Source: Streptomyces microflavus
Lineage (GTDB): Bacteria > Actinomycetota > Actinomycetes > Streptomycetales > Streptomycetaceae
NCBI RefSeq assembly: GCF_014650075.1
Contig: NZ_BMUG01000003.1
Location: 310,001-374,000 of the forward strand
DNA: 64,000 nt
Direction: 5' to 3'
Part shown: positions 17,237-25,369 of the stretch, piece by piece
Position numbering within the stretch: position 1 is the first letter of the stretch
How the letters are laid out: each line of letters starts with the position of its first letter
The notes under the pieces: generated by a model
What the model saw: only the letters and a program-made list of their open reading frames with translations
The model's database searches: none
What the model was told of the DNA's origin: nothing
Position numbers and translations under genes: made by a program

Positions 17237-18010
17237 TCACTCCAGCCCGAACGCGTCCGCCAGCAGCTCCATCTGGGCGCCCAGCAGCGTGCCGCCCCGG
17301 TGCGCCATCCCGGCGAACTGACCGGCCACCTCCAGACTCACCGAGCCGTGCAGCTGCGCCCAGGCCAGCACCGCGCCCGCCAGGGCGTGCGCGGCTGCGG
17401 CGGTCGCCGCGCCGCCCGCCTCCGTGGCCTCCCCCGTCTCTGCGGGCTCCGTGGCCTCTGCGGCTTCCGGGGCGTACTGGGCCACCCACGCCCTCACCGA
17501 TTCCTCCGCCGTGAGCCAGGCCGTCATCTCGTCCACCGTGGCGGCCACCGCAGGGCCGGGGTTCCCGGTGGCGAAGAGCGGCAGGAACGGGCCCAGCACC
17601 GCACGGGCCCGTTCCAGCGTGTCCGGCGGGGCCACATAGCCGGGTACCGGGGCGCCCTGGAGCAGCAGGTAGCGGTGGGGTTCTGCGATGGCCCAGGCGC
17701 GGTACGCCTCGGCCAGGTCGTGCAGCCGTGCGCGGACGCCCCGAGAGCCTTTCGCCGAGCGGGCCGCCGCCCGTGCCATCGCGGCCGCGGCATCGTCGTA
17801 CGCGTCCCTGATCAGGGCGTTGAGCAGATCGTCCCGGCCGGTGAAGTAGCGGTAGAGAGCCGGGCCGGAGAGGCCCATCTCCTTGGCGATCCGGGTCAGT
17901 GCGAGGGCGGTGCCGCCGCCTTCCGCGAGCTGCCGCAGTGCCAGGTCCTTGATCTCCGCGCGGGTCTGCTCCCGGTACCGGGCGCGCGGTCCCTGCTGGG
18001 CCCGTTCCAT
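17237..18010 (-). CDS. TetR/AcrR regulator (WHG-type C-terminus)
   Basis: A 257-residue TetR repressor. The HTH is at residues 15-60 (RAEIKDLALRQLAEGGGTAL, LTRIAKEMGLSGPALYRYFT, then GRDDLLNALI). The C-terminal part with HLLLQGAPVPGY-like helix packing and LAWAQLHGSVSLEV matches the WHG type. ATG 18010 is preferred over GTG 18013 because GAGAGGGGA then has normal spacing. A run of alanine/glutamate-threonine repeats sits in the middle of the effector domain. It diverges from the epimerase gene, and the 124-bp gap holds two 17-bp operators. Confidence 0.9.
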   Translation of the reverse strand: MERAQQGPRARYREQTRAEIKDLALRQLAEGGGTALALTRIAKEMGLSGPALYRYFTGRDDLLNALIRDAYDDAAAAMARAAARSAKGSRGVRARLHDLAEAYRAWAIAEPHRYLLLQGAPVPGYVAPPDTLERARAVLGPFLPLFATGNPGPAVAATVDEMTAWLTAEESVRAWVAQYAPEAAEATEPAETGEATEAGGAATAAAAHALAGAVLAWAQLHGSVSLEVAGQFAGMAHRGGTLLGAQMELLADAFGLE

Positions 18011-18042
18011 CACGGTCCCCTCTCGCCGACCGTACTCACTTC

Positions 18043-18059
18043 TGTTACAGAGTCTAACA
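18043..18059. promoter_or_regulatory. TetR operator copy 1
   Basis: TGTTACAGAGTCTAACA: TGTTA and TAACA half-sites separated by 7 nt, 33 bp from the tetR start. The outer sequence CACTTCTGTTA (18037-18047) recurs inverted at 18099-18109, tying the two operator copies together. Confidence 0.65.
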
Positions 18060-18086
18060 AGCGCTATTGCGATGAGTCGTCGCGCA

Positions 18087-18103
18087 AGTTATGGTCTCTA
18101 ACA
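18087..18103. promoter_or_regulatory. TetR operator copy 2
   Basis: AGTTATGGTCTCTAACA has the same layout as copy 1 (GTTA, 7 nt, TAAC), 32 bp before the epimerase start. Each divergent gene thus has one operator at a near-equal distance, a classic arrangement for a TetR that represses itself and its neighbour. Confidence 0.65.
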
Positions 18104-18134
18104 GAAGTGACGACCCATTCCGAAGGGGTACACC

Positions 18135-19085
18135 ATGACCACCGCACCCGCTCTGCACACCGTCCTCGGCTCCGGGCCCGCCGGTACGACGCTGGCCACG
18201 GAGCTGATCCGCCGCGGCCACCCGGTCCGGCTCGTCGACCGGTCGGGCAGCGGACCGGCGATCGAGGGCGTCGAGAGGTACGCCGCCGATGTCGCCACCC
18301 CCGAGGGAGCCCGCGCGGCCGTGGCCGGAGCCGCCGTCGTGTACCACTGCGTCAATGTGGGCTACCACCTCCAGGTGGAGGTGATGCCGAAGATCCAGGA
18401 GGCGGTCCTCGGTGCGGCCGAGCAGCAGGGCGCCCGGCTCGTCGTCCTGGACACGCTCTACCCGTACGGCGAGACGCGCGGCGCTGTGATGACCGAGGAC
18501 TCCCCGTGGAACGCGACCACCCGCAAGGGCCGCATGCGCGCCGAGCTCGACGCCCGCTACCTCGCCGCCCACCGCGAAGGCCGGCTCTCCGTGGTCCTCG
18601 GGCGCTCCGCCGACTTCGTCGGCCCCGGGGTCCTCGGCTCCACGCTCGGGGGCGCCGTCTTCCCCGCTGCCCTCACCGGGCAGCCGGTGCCCGCCCTCGG
18701 CGACATCGACCTGCCGCACAGCTACACGTACATCGGGGACGTCGCCGCCGGGCTCGCCACCCTGGGGGAACACCCGGAAGGCGACGGCCGGGTCTGGCAC
18801 CTGCCGACCGCCCCCGTGCGCACCACCCGCCAGGTCCTCGCCCTCGTCGAGGAGCGCATCGGCCGCCCGCTGGAGCTGACCGTGATCGCCGAACCCCGCC
18901 CCTTCGGCCCCTTCGACGAGACCTTCATGGCGGAGTACGCGGAGATGTTCTACCAGCACACGGAGGCGCAGATCGTCGACTCCTCGGCCATCGAGCGGGA
19001 GTTCGGGCTCACCCCCACCCCGTTGGAGGAAGCCGTCGACGCCACCCTCGGCTGGTACGGCGAACTCCTCGCCGCGCACCACTGA
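18135..19085 (+). CDS. NAD(P)-dependent epimerase/dehydratase family protein
   Basis: A 316-residue extended SDR-like oxidoreductase. The dinucleotide motif is VLGSGPAGTTLATELIRRG, followed by VVYHCVNVGYHLQ and the SDR-like segment DTLYPYGETRG, then TYIGDVAAGLATLGEHPEGDGRVWHLP. The standard YxxxK pair is not obvious, so it may be an NmrA-like or atypical member. It is divergent from a TetR gene with shared operators and so probably induced by a small molecule that the TetR senses. Product unknown. Confidence 0.8.
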   Translation: MTTAPALHTVLGSGPAGTTLATELIRRGHPVRLVDRSGSGPAIEGVERYAADVATPEGARAAVAGAAVVYHCVNVGYHLQVEVMPKIQEAVLGAAEQQGARLVVLDTLYPYGETRGAVMTEDSPWNATTRKGRMRAELDARYLAAHREGRLSVVLGRSADFVGPGVLGSTLGGAVFPAALTGQPVPALGDIDLPHSYTYIGDVAAGLATLGEHPEGDGRVWHLPTAPVRTTRQVLALVEERIGRPLELTVIAEPRPFGPFDETFMAEYAEMFYQHTEAQIVDSSAIEREFGLTPTPLEEAVDATLGWYGELLAAHH

Positions 19086-19142
19086 AGACGACCGGGACCG
19101 CCACGCATTCCTGGGCGTGGCCGGCCCGCTCCTCTCACGGCC

Positions 19143-19175
19143 CGGCCCCGGGCGCGAACCGCACACCCGGGGCCG
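19143..19175. terminator. hairpin between convergent genes
   Basis: CGGCCCCGGG and CCCGGGGCCG form a perfect 10-bp stem with a 13-nt loop, between the epimerase gene and the convergent isomerase gene. Confidence 0.5.
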
Positions 19176-19196
19176 GACCACCGCACGCACCACCCC

Positions 19197-20096
19197 TCAG
19201 TAGCGCAGCCGCGACAGATACCGGTAGCTTGCCCGAGCCGAGGCGAACGGGTCGGCCGGAGCGTCATGCTCCACGAGCCACTGCCGCACCCCGCCCCGGC
19301 GCGCGGTGTCGAACATCTCCGGGAAGTCCAGCACCCCCGAACCGACGTCCGCGAAGTCCCCGTTCGGCGCCATGTCCTTCACATGGAGCGCCGGGAACCG
19401 CCCGGGGTGCCGGACGAACAGCTCGCCCGGGGCGGAGGAGCCACCCTTGGCCGCCCAGTACAGATCCAGCTCGAACCCGACCAGCTCCGGATCGGTCTCG
19501 GCGAGCAGGATGTCGTACAGGCTGACCCCGTCCACCACCTCGTGGTCGCCTCCATGGTTGTGGTACAGCAGCTTCAGCCCGGACTCCCGGGCGACGAGCC
19601 CCGCCCGGTTGAACTGCCGTGCCACTTCCCGGTATCCGGCGGGGGAGTGGAGTGAACCGGGCAGACTCGGCACCACGATCCACCGGCCGCCGAGGGTATG
19701 GACGTCCTCCAGTGCCCGGGGGAGCCCGGAGCCGGTCACGATGTCGTAGCCGACGTGCTCCAGGACCGCCTTCAGCCGGACCCGGTCCAGCATCTGCCGT
19801 ATCGCGGCGGGGGAGTTGCCGTGCCTTCCGCTCACTCCGACCGTCGCGTATCCGATCTCGGCGAGCTGCTCCAGCGTCCCGGCGAAGTCCACCGCGAGTG
19901 GCGTCCGCATCGTGTACAGATGCATCCCGATCCCGGACGGCGGGATACGCCGGCAGCCCCGCCGTCCAGCCGCTGAGGCCTCCGAGGCCTCCGAGGGTGC
20001 TGAGGCCGCTGAGGCCGGTGCCGCGCCGAAGCCCGTACCGACAGCGGCGGCCGCACCCAGCGCCGTACCGAGAAAGGCTCTCCGTGTGCTGTTCAC
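19197..20096 (-). CDS. Tat-exported sugar phosphate isomerase/epimerase-like protein
   Basis: A 299-residue AP-endonuclease-2-type TIM barrel (xylose isomerase-like). GTG 20096 gives a Tat signal (NSTRRAFLGTALGAAAA, ending near APASA), so the enzyme acts outside the membrane. Barrel motifs: GIGMHLYTMRTPLA, ATVGVSGRHGNSP, LYHNHGGDHE (metal ligand region), ELDLYWAAKGG, HVKDMAPNGDFADVGSG. The usual acidic and histidine metal ligands are present. It lies 14 bp after the ThuA/GSDH gene in the same operon. An exported epimerase beside a sugar dehydrogenase suggests extracellular sugar modification. Confidence 0.87.
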   Translation of the reverse strand: MNSTRRAFLGTALGAAAAVGTGFGAAPASAASAPSEASEASAAGRRGCRRIPPSGIGMHLYTMRTPLAVDFAGTLEQLAEIGYATVGVSGRHGNSPAAIRQMLDRVRLKAVLEHVGYDIVTGSGLPRALEDVHTLGGRWIVVPSLPGSLHSPAGYREVARQFNRAGLVARESGLKLLYHNHGGDHEVVDGVSLYDILLAETDPELVGFELDLYWAAKGGSSAPGELFVRHPGRFPALHVKDMAPNGDFADVGSGVLDFPEMFDTARRGGVRQWLVEHDAPADPFASARASYRYLSRLRY

Positions 20097-20110
20097 GCGT
20101 TCTCCGCCTC

Positions 20111-23100
20111 TCACTTCACGTCGATGCGCACGGCACCGGTGCTCGTGTCGCCCTTGTTGTCGGTGACCGTCAGGTGCGCGGTGTAGACACCCTTGCGGTC
20201 GTACCTGTGCGTCGCTGTCGCACCCTCGGGCCCGGTCGGCTTCACGTTGTCGCCGAAGTCCCAGTGGTACGAGGAGATCGTCCGGCCCTCCGCCGGCTCG
20301 ACCGTGCTGCTGAGCGCGACGGTCAACGGGGCGGTGCCGGAGGCAGGTTGGGCCTTCAGCTTCACCTTCGTACCGCCCGCCTTCTCCACGCCCGGTCCGT
20401 TGAAGTGCAGCCAGTCGACCGAGAGCAGGTCGGCCTTGCCGGTGTTCCACTCCGGGTTGGTGAAGACGGCGTACAGCTCTGTCGTGCCACCCGGATCCTT
20501 GAGCTCCGTCGTCGGCGAGATCAGCCTCTCCCAGCCGCCGGTGTTCGGAACGGTCACCGAACCGAGCAACTCGCCGGTGGGGGAGCCGGCCCGGAACTCC
20601 ACCGTCCCGCCGAGGCCGCCCGACGACGCGCCGACCGTCACGGATTCGACCCCCTTCAGGTTCACCGGATCGAAGGCGACCCAGTCGCCGTCCTCGATCT
20701 CGATCAGGCGCTTCCCGCCCGATGCGTCCGCCCGACTCCCCACCTCGGCACCGCCGTTGCCGCCGCCGGTCGAGGTGAAGTGCTCGGCCTCGCGGTAGGA
20801 GGTACGCAGGGTCAGTGAGGTGGAGCCGGTCAGCGCGGGGGCGTCGGGAGCGCCCTTGTCCTCGTACTGGGCGGTGATCCCGTAGTAGAGGTTCTGTCCC
20901 GACCCGTGGCTGTCACCCGCATCCGTGACGATCTCGCCCGTGCAGCCGGTGTAGTTGTCGAGCGGGTGCAGATGGGTGTCATGGCCGAGCTGCGACTGCA
21001 CCACGACCCGTGAGCAGTCGATCGGACCGCTCTGCCCGTCCTCCTCGTCGGTCACCTCCACCGTGAAGGGAATCGTGTCGCCGAAACTGAACGTCCCGCC
21101 GTCCGGCGGCTGTTGGATGGTCACCTCGGGCCGGGTGTTGCCCACGGTGATGTCCTGCACTGCCAGCGCCGTGAGCTCGTCGGGCCCGGTGACGGTGAGC
21201 CGGGCCGTGTGGAGCCCCTTCGCGGTGTAGGTGTGCGAGGGGTTGGCCTCGGTCGAGTCCGTGGTGCCGTCCCCGTCGAAGTCCCATTCATAGCTGACGG
21301 GTTGATCACCGGGCAGGCCCGATCCCTCGCTGGAGAACTCCACCGTCAGTGGGGCGGGGCCGCTGTCCCGGTCGACGGAGAGCTTGGCGTCGGGCAGTCG
21401 GCCGTCACCGACGTAGTCGATCCGGTAGATACCGGCCCCCTCGTTGCTGCCACCCCGCCCGGTCCCGCTGCCGAGCCCGAAGTCGATGACGTACAACGCC
21501 CCGTCGGGACCGAAGTCCGCGTCGAAGGGCTGGTTCCACTCCATGTCCTCGAAGATGCCGTTGATCGAGTGGAGGTCACCCGCCTTCACCGGCTCGAACC
21601 GGGGATCGGTGAAGGTCTGGTCCTCCTCCTGGAACGAGAAGGTCTTGAACCACCGCCGGGTCAACTCGTACTGGAAGGCCTTCCCCTCGAAGTACTGCGG
21701 GAACTTGGTGCGGTAGGTGTTGTCCGGGTCGTAGTCGTAGACGGGACCGCCCATCGGCCCGCCGCCCCCGGTACCCAGCTCCGGGAACTCGGCCGAGGCG
21801 GAGTACGCGTACCAGACCGTGGCGGGCTGGGCGGGCGGCAGCTCACGCAGGCCGGTGTTGTTCGGCGAGTCGTTGACCGGCGCCGCACAGTCGAACTTCG
21901 GTCCGGACTTCTTCGCCGCGAAGTCGTAGTCGTTGAAAGGGGTGTTGTTCCCGATGCAGTACGGCCACCCGAAGTTCCCCGCCTCGGTGATACGGGTGTA
22001 CTCGACGGTCCCCTCGGGCCCCCGGTCCGCCACCGCTGCCCGTGCGTCGGGGCCGTAGTCCGCGACCATCAGCGCGCCGCTGCGCGGATCGGTGGTGATC
22101 CTGAACGGGTTGCGCATGCCCATCGCGTAGATCTCCGCGCGCGTCTTCGCCGTGCCCGGGGCGAACAGGTTCCCGTCCGGGACGGTGTACGTCCCGTCGT
22201 CCTGCGGGGTGATCCGCAGAACCTTGCCCCGCAGGTCGTTCGTATTGCCCGCGGTCATCTGCGCGTCCCAGGCGCGCCGCCCCTCGCCCTCGTCGATGGG
22301 CGTGAAGCCGTCCGAGGCGAACGGGTCGGTGTTGTCGCCGGTCGCCGCGTACAGGTTGCCGTCGTTGTCGAAGGCGAGCGAACCGGCCATGTGCGAGTTG
22401 GCCCGCCCCTCGCCGCGCAGCGTCGGAACGGTCAGCAGCCGCTTCTCGGACGCGGGGTCGACGGTGTTGCCGTCGGCGGTGAAGCGCGACAGGTTCAGCC
22501 GCTTCTCGACCTTGTCGGAGTAGAGCAGATAGAGCCAGTTGTTCTCCGCGAACCCGGGGTCCAGCGTCAGTCCCAGCAGCCCGTCGGACTGGCTGGTCAT
22601 CTCCGGTGTGTACGCGAAGTCCAGCGCGGTCGACACCTTCATCGTCCGCTGGTCGATCACCTTGAGCTTCCCGGTCCGCTGCGCGAAGAACACCCGGCGG
22701 TCCGGGGCGACGGCCAGCTCGAACGGGTCGGCCAGATCACTCGTCGCGAGCGCCGTGCGCTGGAACGATCCGGTGCGCGTCGCGGTGCAGTCGCCCTCCG
22801 CCGCGCCCGCCGCCCACTGGATGCCGCCCAGCAGGTGCTGGACGAAGGCCTCTTCCTGGAAGGCGCCCTTGTCGTGCCCGCCCGCGGTGAACCAGGAACG
22901 GCCGCCGTCGTAGTTCTGGCACCAGGAGAAGGCGTGGTCCACACCCTCGTCGAGCCCGCTCACCCCGTCGCGCACCTTGATCTGGGCGAGTGTGTGCACC
23001 TTGGAGGTCGGATTGGTGCGCCAGTTGTACCACTCCTCCGTCCGCTCCCAGAGCTCCGGCAGATGTTCGGTCGAGGGGTGGGAGCGGTCCAGGACCTTGA

Positions 23101-23611
23101 CCCGGCCCGTCTGCACCTCGGGGTGCTGGTCGAAGATCGCGCCGACCAGGCCCTCGTACCAGTCCCAGTCCCGCTCACTGGCGGAGGCGGCGTGCACGCC
23201 CACCCAGCCGCCGCCCGCGCGGATGAACCGCTGGAGCGCCGCCCGCTCGTCTGCGGTCAGCAAGTCGCCTTTCTCCGGGGTGGAGTTGGTGTTGTTGAAG
23301 ACGACGGCCTGGAAGCGGCCGAGTTCGGCGTCGTTGAAGACCGCGGAGTCGTCGGTGGCCTCCACCTCGAAGCCGTGCTCGGCCCCGAGCTTCTTCACCG
23401 CCTCGATGCCGGCCGGAATGGAGTCATGGGTGAAGTTGGTGACCTCGGAGTAGACGAGTACCCGGTACGGGGCCGCCGCCTGCGCCACGGGCGGCGCGGC
23501 CACCAGCAGGGCGAGGACCAGCGCCAGGAGCGAGGTGACGGCGATGAGGGGGGACGGGGCGCCGGGGGATCGGCCGACGCGGCCGGCCCGGCGTGACGAA
23601 CGGCGTTTCAT
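20111..23611 (-). CDS. secreted ThuA / sugar dehydrogenase / PKD / CBM6 multidomain protein
   Basis: An 1166-residue exoprotein. A Sec signal peptide ends near AQA-A (residue 47). Domains in order: ThuA-like (about 49-266, with HDSIPAG and GGGWVGVHAAS), GSDH/PQQ-dependent sugar-dehydrogenase-like beta propeller (about 285-735, with GLLGLTLDPGF, RENWLYLLYSD-like and GMRNPFRITTDPRSG), PKD (about 745-835, YEWDFDGDGTTDSTEANPSH), a short Ig-like stretch, CBM6 (about 955-1075, REAEHFTSTGGG), and a second PKD at the end (YHWDFGDN). ThuA proteins act on 3-keto sugars. A perfect LacI-type palindrome lies 40 bp upstream. Substrate unknown. Confidence 0.9.
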   Translation of the reverse strand: MKRRSSRRAGRVGRSPGAPSPLIAVTSLLALVLALLVAAPPVAQAAAPYRVLVYSEVTNFTHDSIPAGIEAVKKLGAEHGFEVEATDDSAVFNDAELGRFQAVVFNNTNSTPEKGDLLTADERAALQRFIRAGGGWVGVHAASASERDWDWYEGLVGAIFDQHPEVQTGRVKVLDRSHPSTEHLPELWERTEEWYNWRTNPTSKVHTLAQIKVRDGVSGLDEGVDHAFSWCQNYDGGRSWFTAGGHDKGAFQEEAFVQHLLGGIQWAAGAAEGDCTATRTGSFQRTALATSDLADPFELAVAPDRRVFFAQRTGKLKVIDQRTMKVSTALDFAYTPEMTSQSDGLLGLTLDPGFAENNWLYLLYSDKVEKRLNLSRFTADGNTVDPASEKRLLTVPTLRGEGRANSHMAGSLAFDNDGNLYAATGDNTDPFASDGFTPIDEGEGRRAWDAQMTAGNTNDLRGKVLRITPQDDGTYTVPDGNLFAPGTAKTRAEIYAMGMRNPFRITTDPRSGALMVADYGPDARAAVADRGPEGTVEYTRITEAGNFGWPYCIGNNTPFNDYDFAAKKSGPKFDCAAPVNDSPNNTGLRELPPAQPATVWYAYSASAEFPELGTGGGGPMGGPVYDYDPDNTYRTKFPQYFEGKAFQYELTRRWFKTFSFQEEDQTFTDPRFEPVKAGDLHSINGIFEDMEWNQPFDADFGPDGALYVIDFGLGSGTGRGGSNEGAGIYRIDYVGDGRLPDAKLSVDRDSGPAPLTVEFSSEGSGLPGDQPVSYEWDFDGDGTTDSTEANPSHTYTAKGLHTARLTVTGPDELTALAVQDITVGNTRPEVTIQQPPDGGTFSFGDTIPFTVEVTDEEDGQSGPIDCSRVVVQSQLGHDTHLHPLDNYTGCTGEIVTDAGDSHGSGQNLYYGITAQYEDKGAPDAPALTGSTSLTLRTSYREAEHFTSTGGGNGGAEVGSRADASGGKRLIEIEDGDWVAFDPVNLKGVESVTVGASSGGLGGTVEFRAGSPTGELLGSVTVPNTGGWERLISPTTELKDPGGTTELYAVFTNPEWNTGKADLLSVDWLHFNGPGVEKAGGTKVKLKAQPASGTAPLTVALSSTVEPAEGRTISSYHWDFGDNVKPTGPEGATATHRYDRKGVYTAHLTVTDNKGDTSTGAVRIDVK

Positions 23612-23650
23612 GGGGCGCTCCCTGTGCGGTAGGTGCCGACTGTGGGGTGT

Positions 23651-23664
23651 AGAAAGCGCTTTCT
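23651..23664. promoter_or_regulatory. LacI-type operator before ThuA/GSDH operon
   Basis: AGAAAGCGCTTTCT is identical over 14 bp to the operator between the LacI gene and its ABC importer (14273-14286). It sits 40 bp before the ATG of the multidomain exoprotein, in promoter position. Confidence 0.75.
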
Positions 23665-23832
23665 GAAGTACGCCGTTCAGGGTAGGTTCACCGCTTCGAC
23701 GGGGTCAATGGGTCTGCGGGGCCCGTCCGTCCGGGTGCGCCGCGGGTTCCGGCCGGGGGTGGATGTCAGTCCCGGGCGTTACGGTCGAATCCCGGCAACG
23801 GCCGCCGGGGTCCACCCGATCGGAGAGCCGGG

Positions 23833-24261
23833 ATGACCGCGAGAAGCCCGAGAAGCCCCAGAAGTCCTCGGAGCAAGGCCACCACCACCATCACCGCCGC
23901 CGATGTCCGCTCGGCCGCGCTGTCCCTGCCCGACACCACCGAGAAGCTCGCGTGGGGGCAGCCCACCTTCCGGGTGGCGGGCAAGATCTTCGCCTCGCTG
24001 GGCGACGACGAAACGGCGATGGGGGTGAAGTGCCCCAAGGAGGACCGCGCGGAGCTGATCGCCGCCGAGCCGGAGAAGTTCTTCCTCAAGGAGGGGCACG
24101 ACGACCACTACGCCTGGATGCGGGTCCGGCTGGCCGCGCTGGAGGACGCCGGGGAGCTCGCCGCCATCCTCGCCGACTCCTGGCGGCAGGTGGCCCCGCG
24201 CCGGCTGCAGGCGGAGCATCCGGAGCTGGAGGGTCCGGGGGAGGGGGAGGGGCAGGGCTGA
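23833..24261 (+). CDS. MmcQ/YjbR family protein
   Basis: A 142-residue protein of the MmcQ/YjbR family: ADVRSAALSLPDTTEKLAWG, then TFRVAGKIFASLGDDE, VKCPKEDRAELIA and YAWMRVRL. Such small proteins have a CyaY-like fold and are called DNA-binding on weak grounds; true function is unclear. The N-terminus carries an R-S-P repeat of doubtful coding value, and a later start is possible. It is a single gene, with repeat-rich spacer DNA after it. Confidence 0.85.
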   Translation: MTARSPRSPRSPRSKATTTITAADVRSAALSLPDTTEKLAWGQPTFRVAGKIFASLGDDETAMGVKCPKEDRAELIAAEPEKFFLKEGHDDHYAWMRVRLAALEDAGELAAILADSWRQVAPRRLQAEHPELEGPGEGEGQG

Positions 24262-24298
24262 GGGGGTGCGCGTCGCCGGGGCTTTCCGCGAGCTTCTC

Positions 24299-24385
24299 TG
24301 GCCGTCCGGTCCTTCCGGCCGTCCCGGTCCTTCAGGTCGTCCGGCTCTTCCGGTGGTCCCGGCTTTCCGGTGGTCCGGGCTCTTC
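24299..24385. repeat. imperfect CCGG-rich short tandem repeats
   Basis: About seven imperfect units of 11-13 bp built on TTCCGG(T/C)NGTCC fill the gap between MmcQ and the transketolase subunit gene. No gene or clear hairpin is seen in it. Confidence 0.4.
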
Positions 24386-24401
24386 CGGCCCTCCCGGCGA
24401 C

Positions 24402-25304
24402 TCAGGCCCGCAGGAACCCGGTGATCCGCTCCCGCAGACCCTGCGGGTCGAGCCCGTGTGCCGCCAGGTGCTCGTCCATCCGCCCGTACCGCCGCAGCTC
24501 GGCGCGCCCCACCCCGAGGCCGAGGACCCGATGCGGCAGCTCCACGAGTGCCTCGTTCGCCCGGGCCGTCGAGGTGCCTGCCAGGTAGGGCTCCACGAGC
24601 ACCACGTCGGCGCCCGGACCCGCCCCGACGGCACGGCGCAGGCCCGCCGCGTCGAACGGCCGCACGGTCGTCGCGTACAGCACGCTCACATCCAGCCCCT
24701 CAGTGGCCGCGAGCACGTTGTCGAGCATCGGGCCGACCGCGACGACGGACCCGCCCCGCCCTTCGCGGACCACGGAGAACCCGGTGCCACCGCCCACCGG
24801 CCGGGCTTCCCGGTTCGCCTGGAGCGAGAGGCGTACGTACACGCGGTCGTCGCCGTCCACCGCTTCCCGCAACAGCGCCTCGGCCTCGTCGGGGTGGCCC
24901 GGCACATGGACCGTCCAGCCGTCGAGCGTGTCCAGGAGCGCCACATCGCCCGGTGCCATATGGGTGAAGCCCCCGGCGGGCCAGTCGTAGGAGCCCCCGG
25001 CGCTGACCAGGATCCCGCCGACCCCCTGATGCCCGAAGTCGAGCTTGACCTGCTCGAAGGGCCGCTCCACCAGGAAGCTCGCGAAGGTGTGCACGATCGG
25101 CCGCATGCCGGTCAGCGCCATCCCCGCTCCGGCCCCGATCAGCAGCTGCTCCCTGATGCCGACGTTGATCACCCGGTCCGGGTGGGCCCGCCGGGCCGGT
25201 GCGAAGCCATCGGCGCTGATGTCGGCGAGCACGACGGCCAGCCGGGGCTCCTCGCCCAGGAGCTGTGAGGTGGTGGCGATGAAGCGGTCACGCATGGTGT
25301 CCAT
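24402..25304 (-). CDS. transketolase C-terminal subunit
   Basis: A 300-residue half-transketolase (pyrimidine-binding plus C-terminal domain). Motifs: VNVGIREQLLIGAGAGMALTG (the conserved acidic residue that activates the thiamine diphosphate is E in REQ), HTFASFLVERPFEQVKLD and QGVGGILVSAGG. ATG 25304 has GGAAGG upstream. It pairs with the N-terminal half upstream (25370-26089); split transketolases are common in actinobacterial secondary carbohydrate pathways. Likely transfers two-carbon ketol units in a specialised rather than housekeeping route. Confidence 0.9.
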   Translation of the reverse strand: MDTMRDRFIATTSQLLGEEPRLAVVLADISADGFAPARRAHPDRVINVGIREQLLIGAGAGMALTGMRPIVHTFASFLVERPFEQVKLDFGHQGVGGILVSAGGSYDWPAGGFTHMAPGDVALLDTLDGWTVHVPGHPDEAEALLREAVDGDDRVYVRLSLQANREARPVGGGTGFSVVREGRGGSVVAVGPMLDNVLAATEGLDVSVLYATTVRPFDAAGLRRAVGAGPGADVVLVEPYLAGTSTARANEALVELPHRVLGLGVGRAELRRYGRMDEHLAAHGLDPQGLRERITGFLRA

Positions 25305-25369
25305 GAAGGGGCCTTCCTGAGAGTGCGCCGGTGCCGGACCGGCCTGAGCTGGGATTACGGGGGTCGGGG

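Noticed and set aside
16319..17489. Minus-strand frames opposite the ABC ATPase and downstream TetR
   Set aside because: Shadows without motifs; a complete ABC ATPase is on the + strand.
21113..23596. Long + frame opposite the ThuA/GSDH gene
   Set aside because: Antisense shadow; the minus strand holds clear domains.
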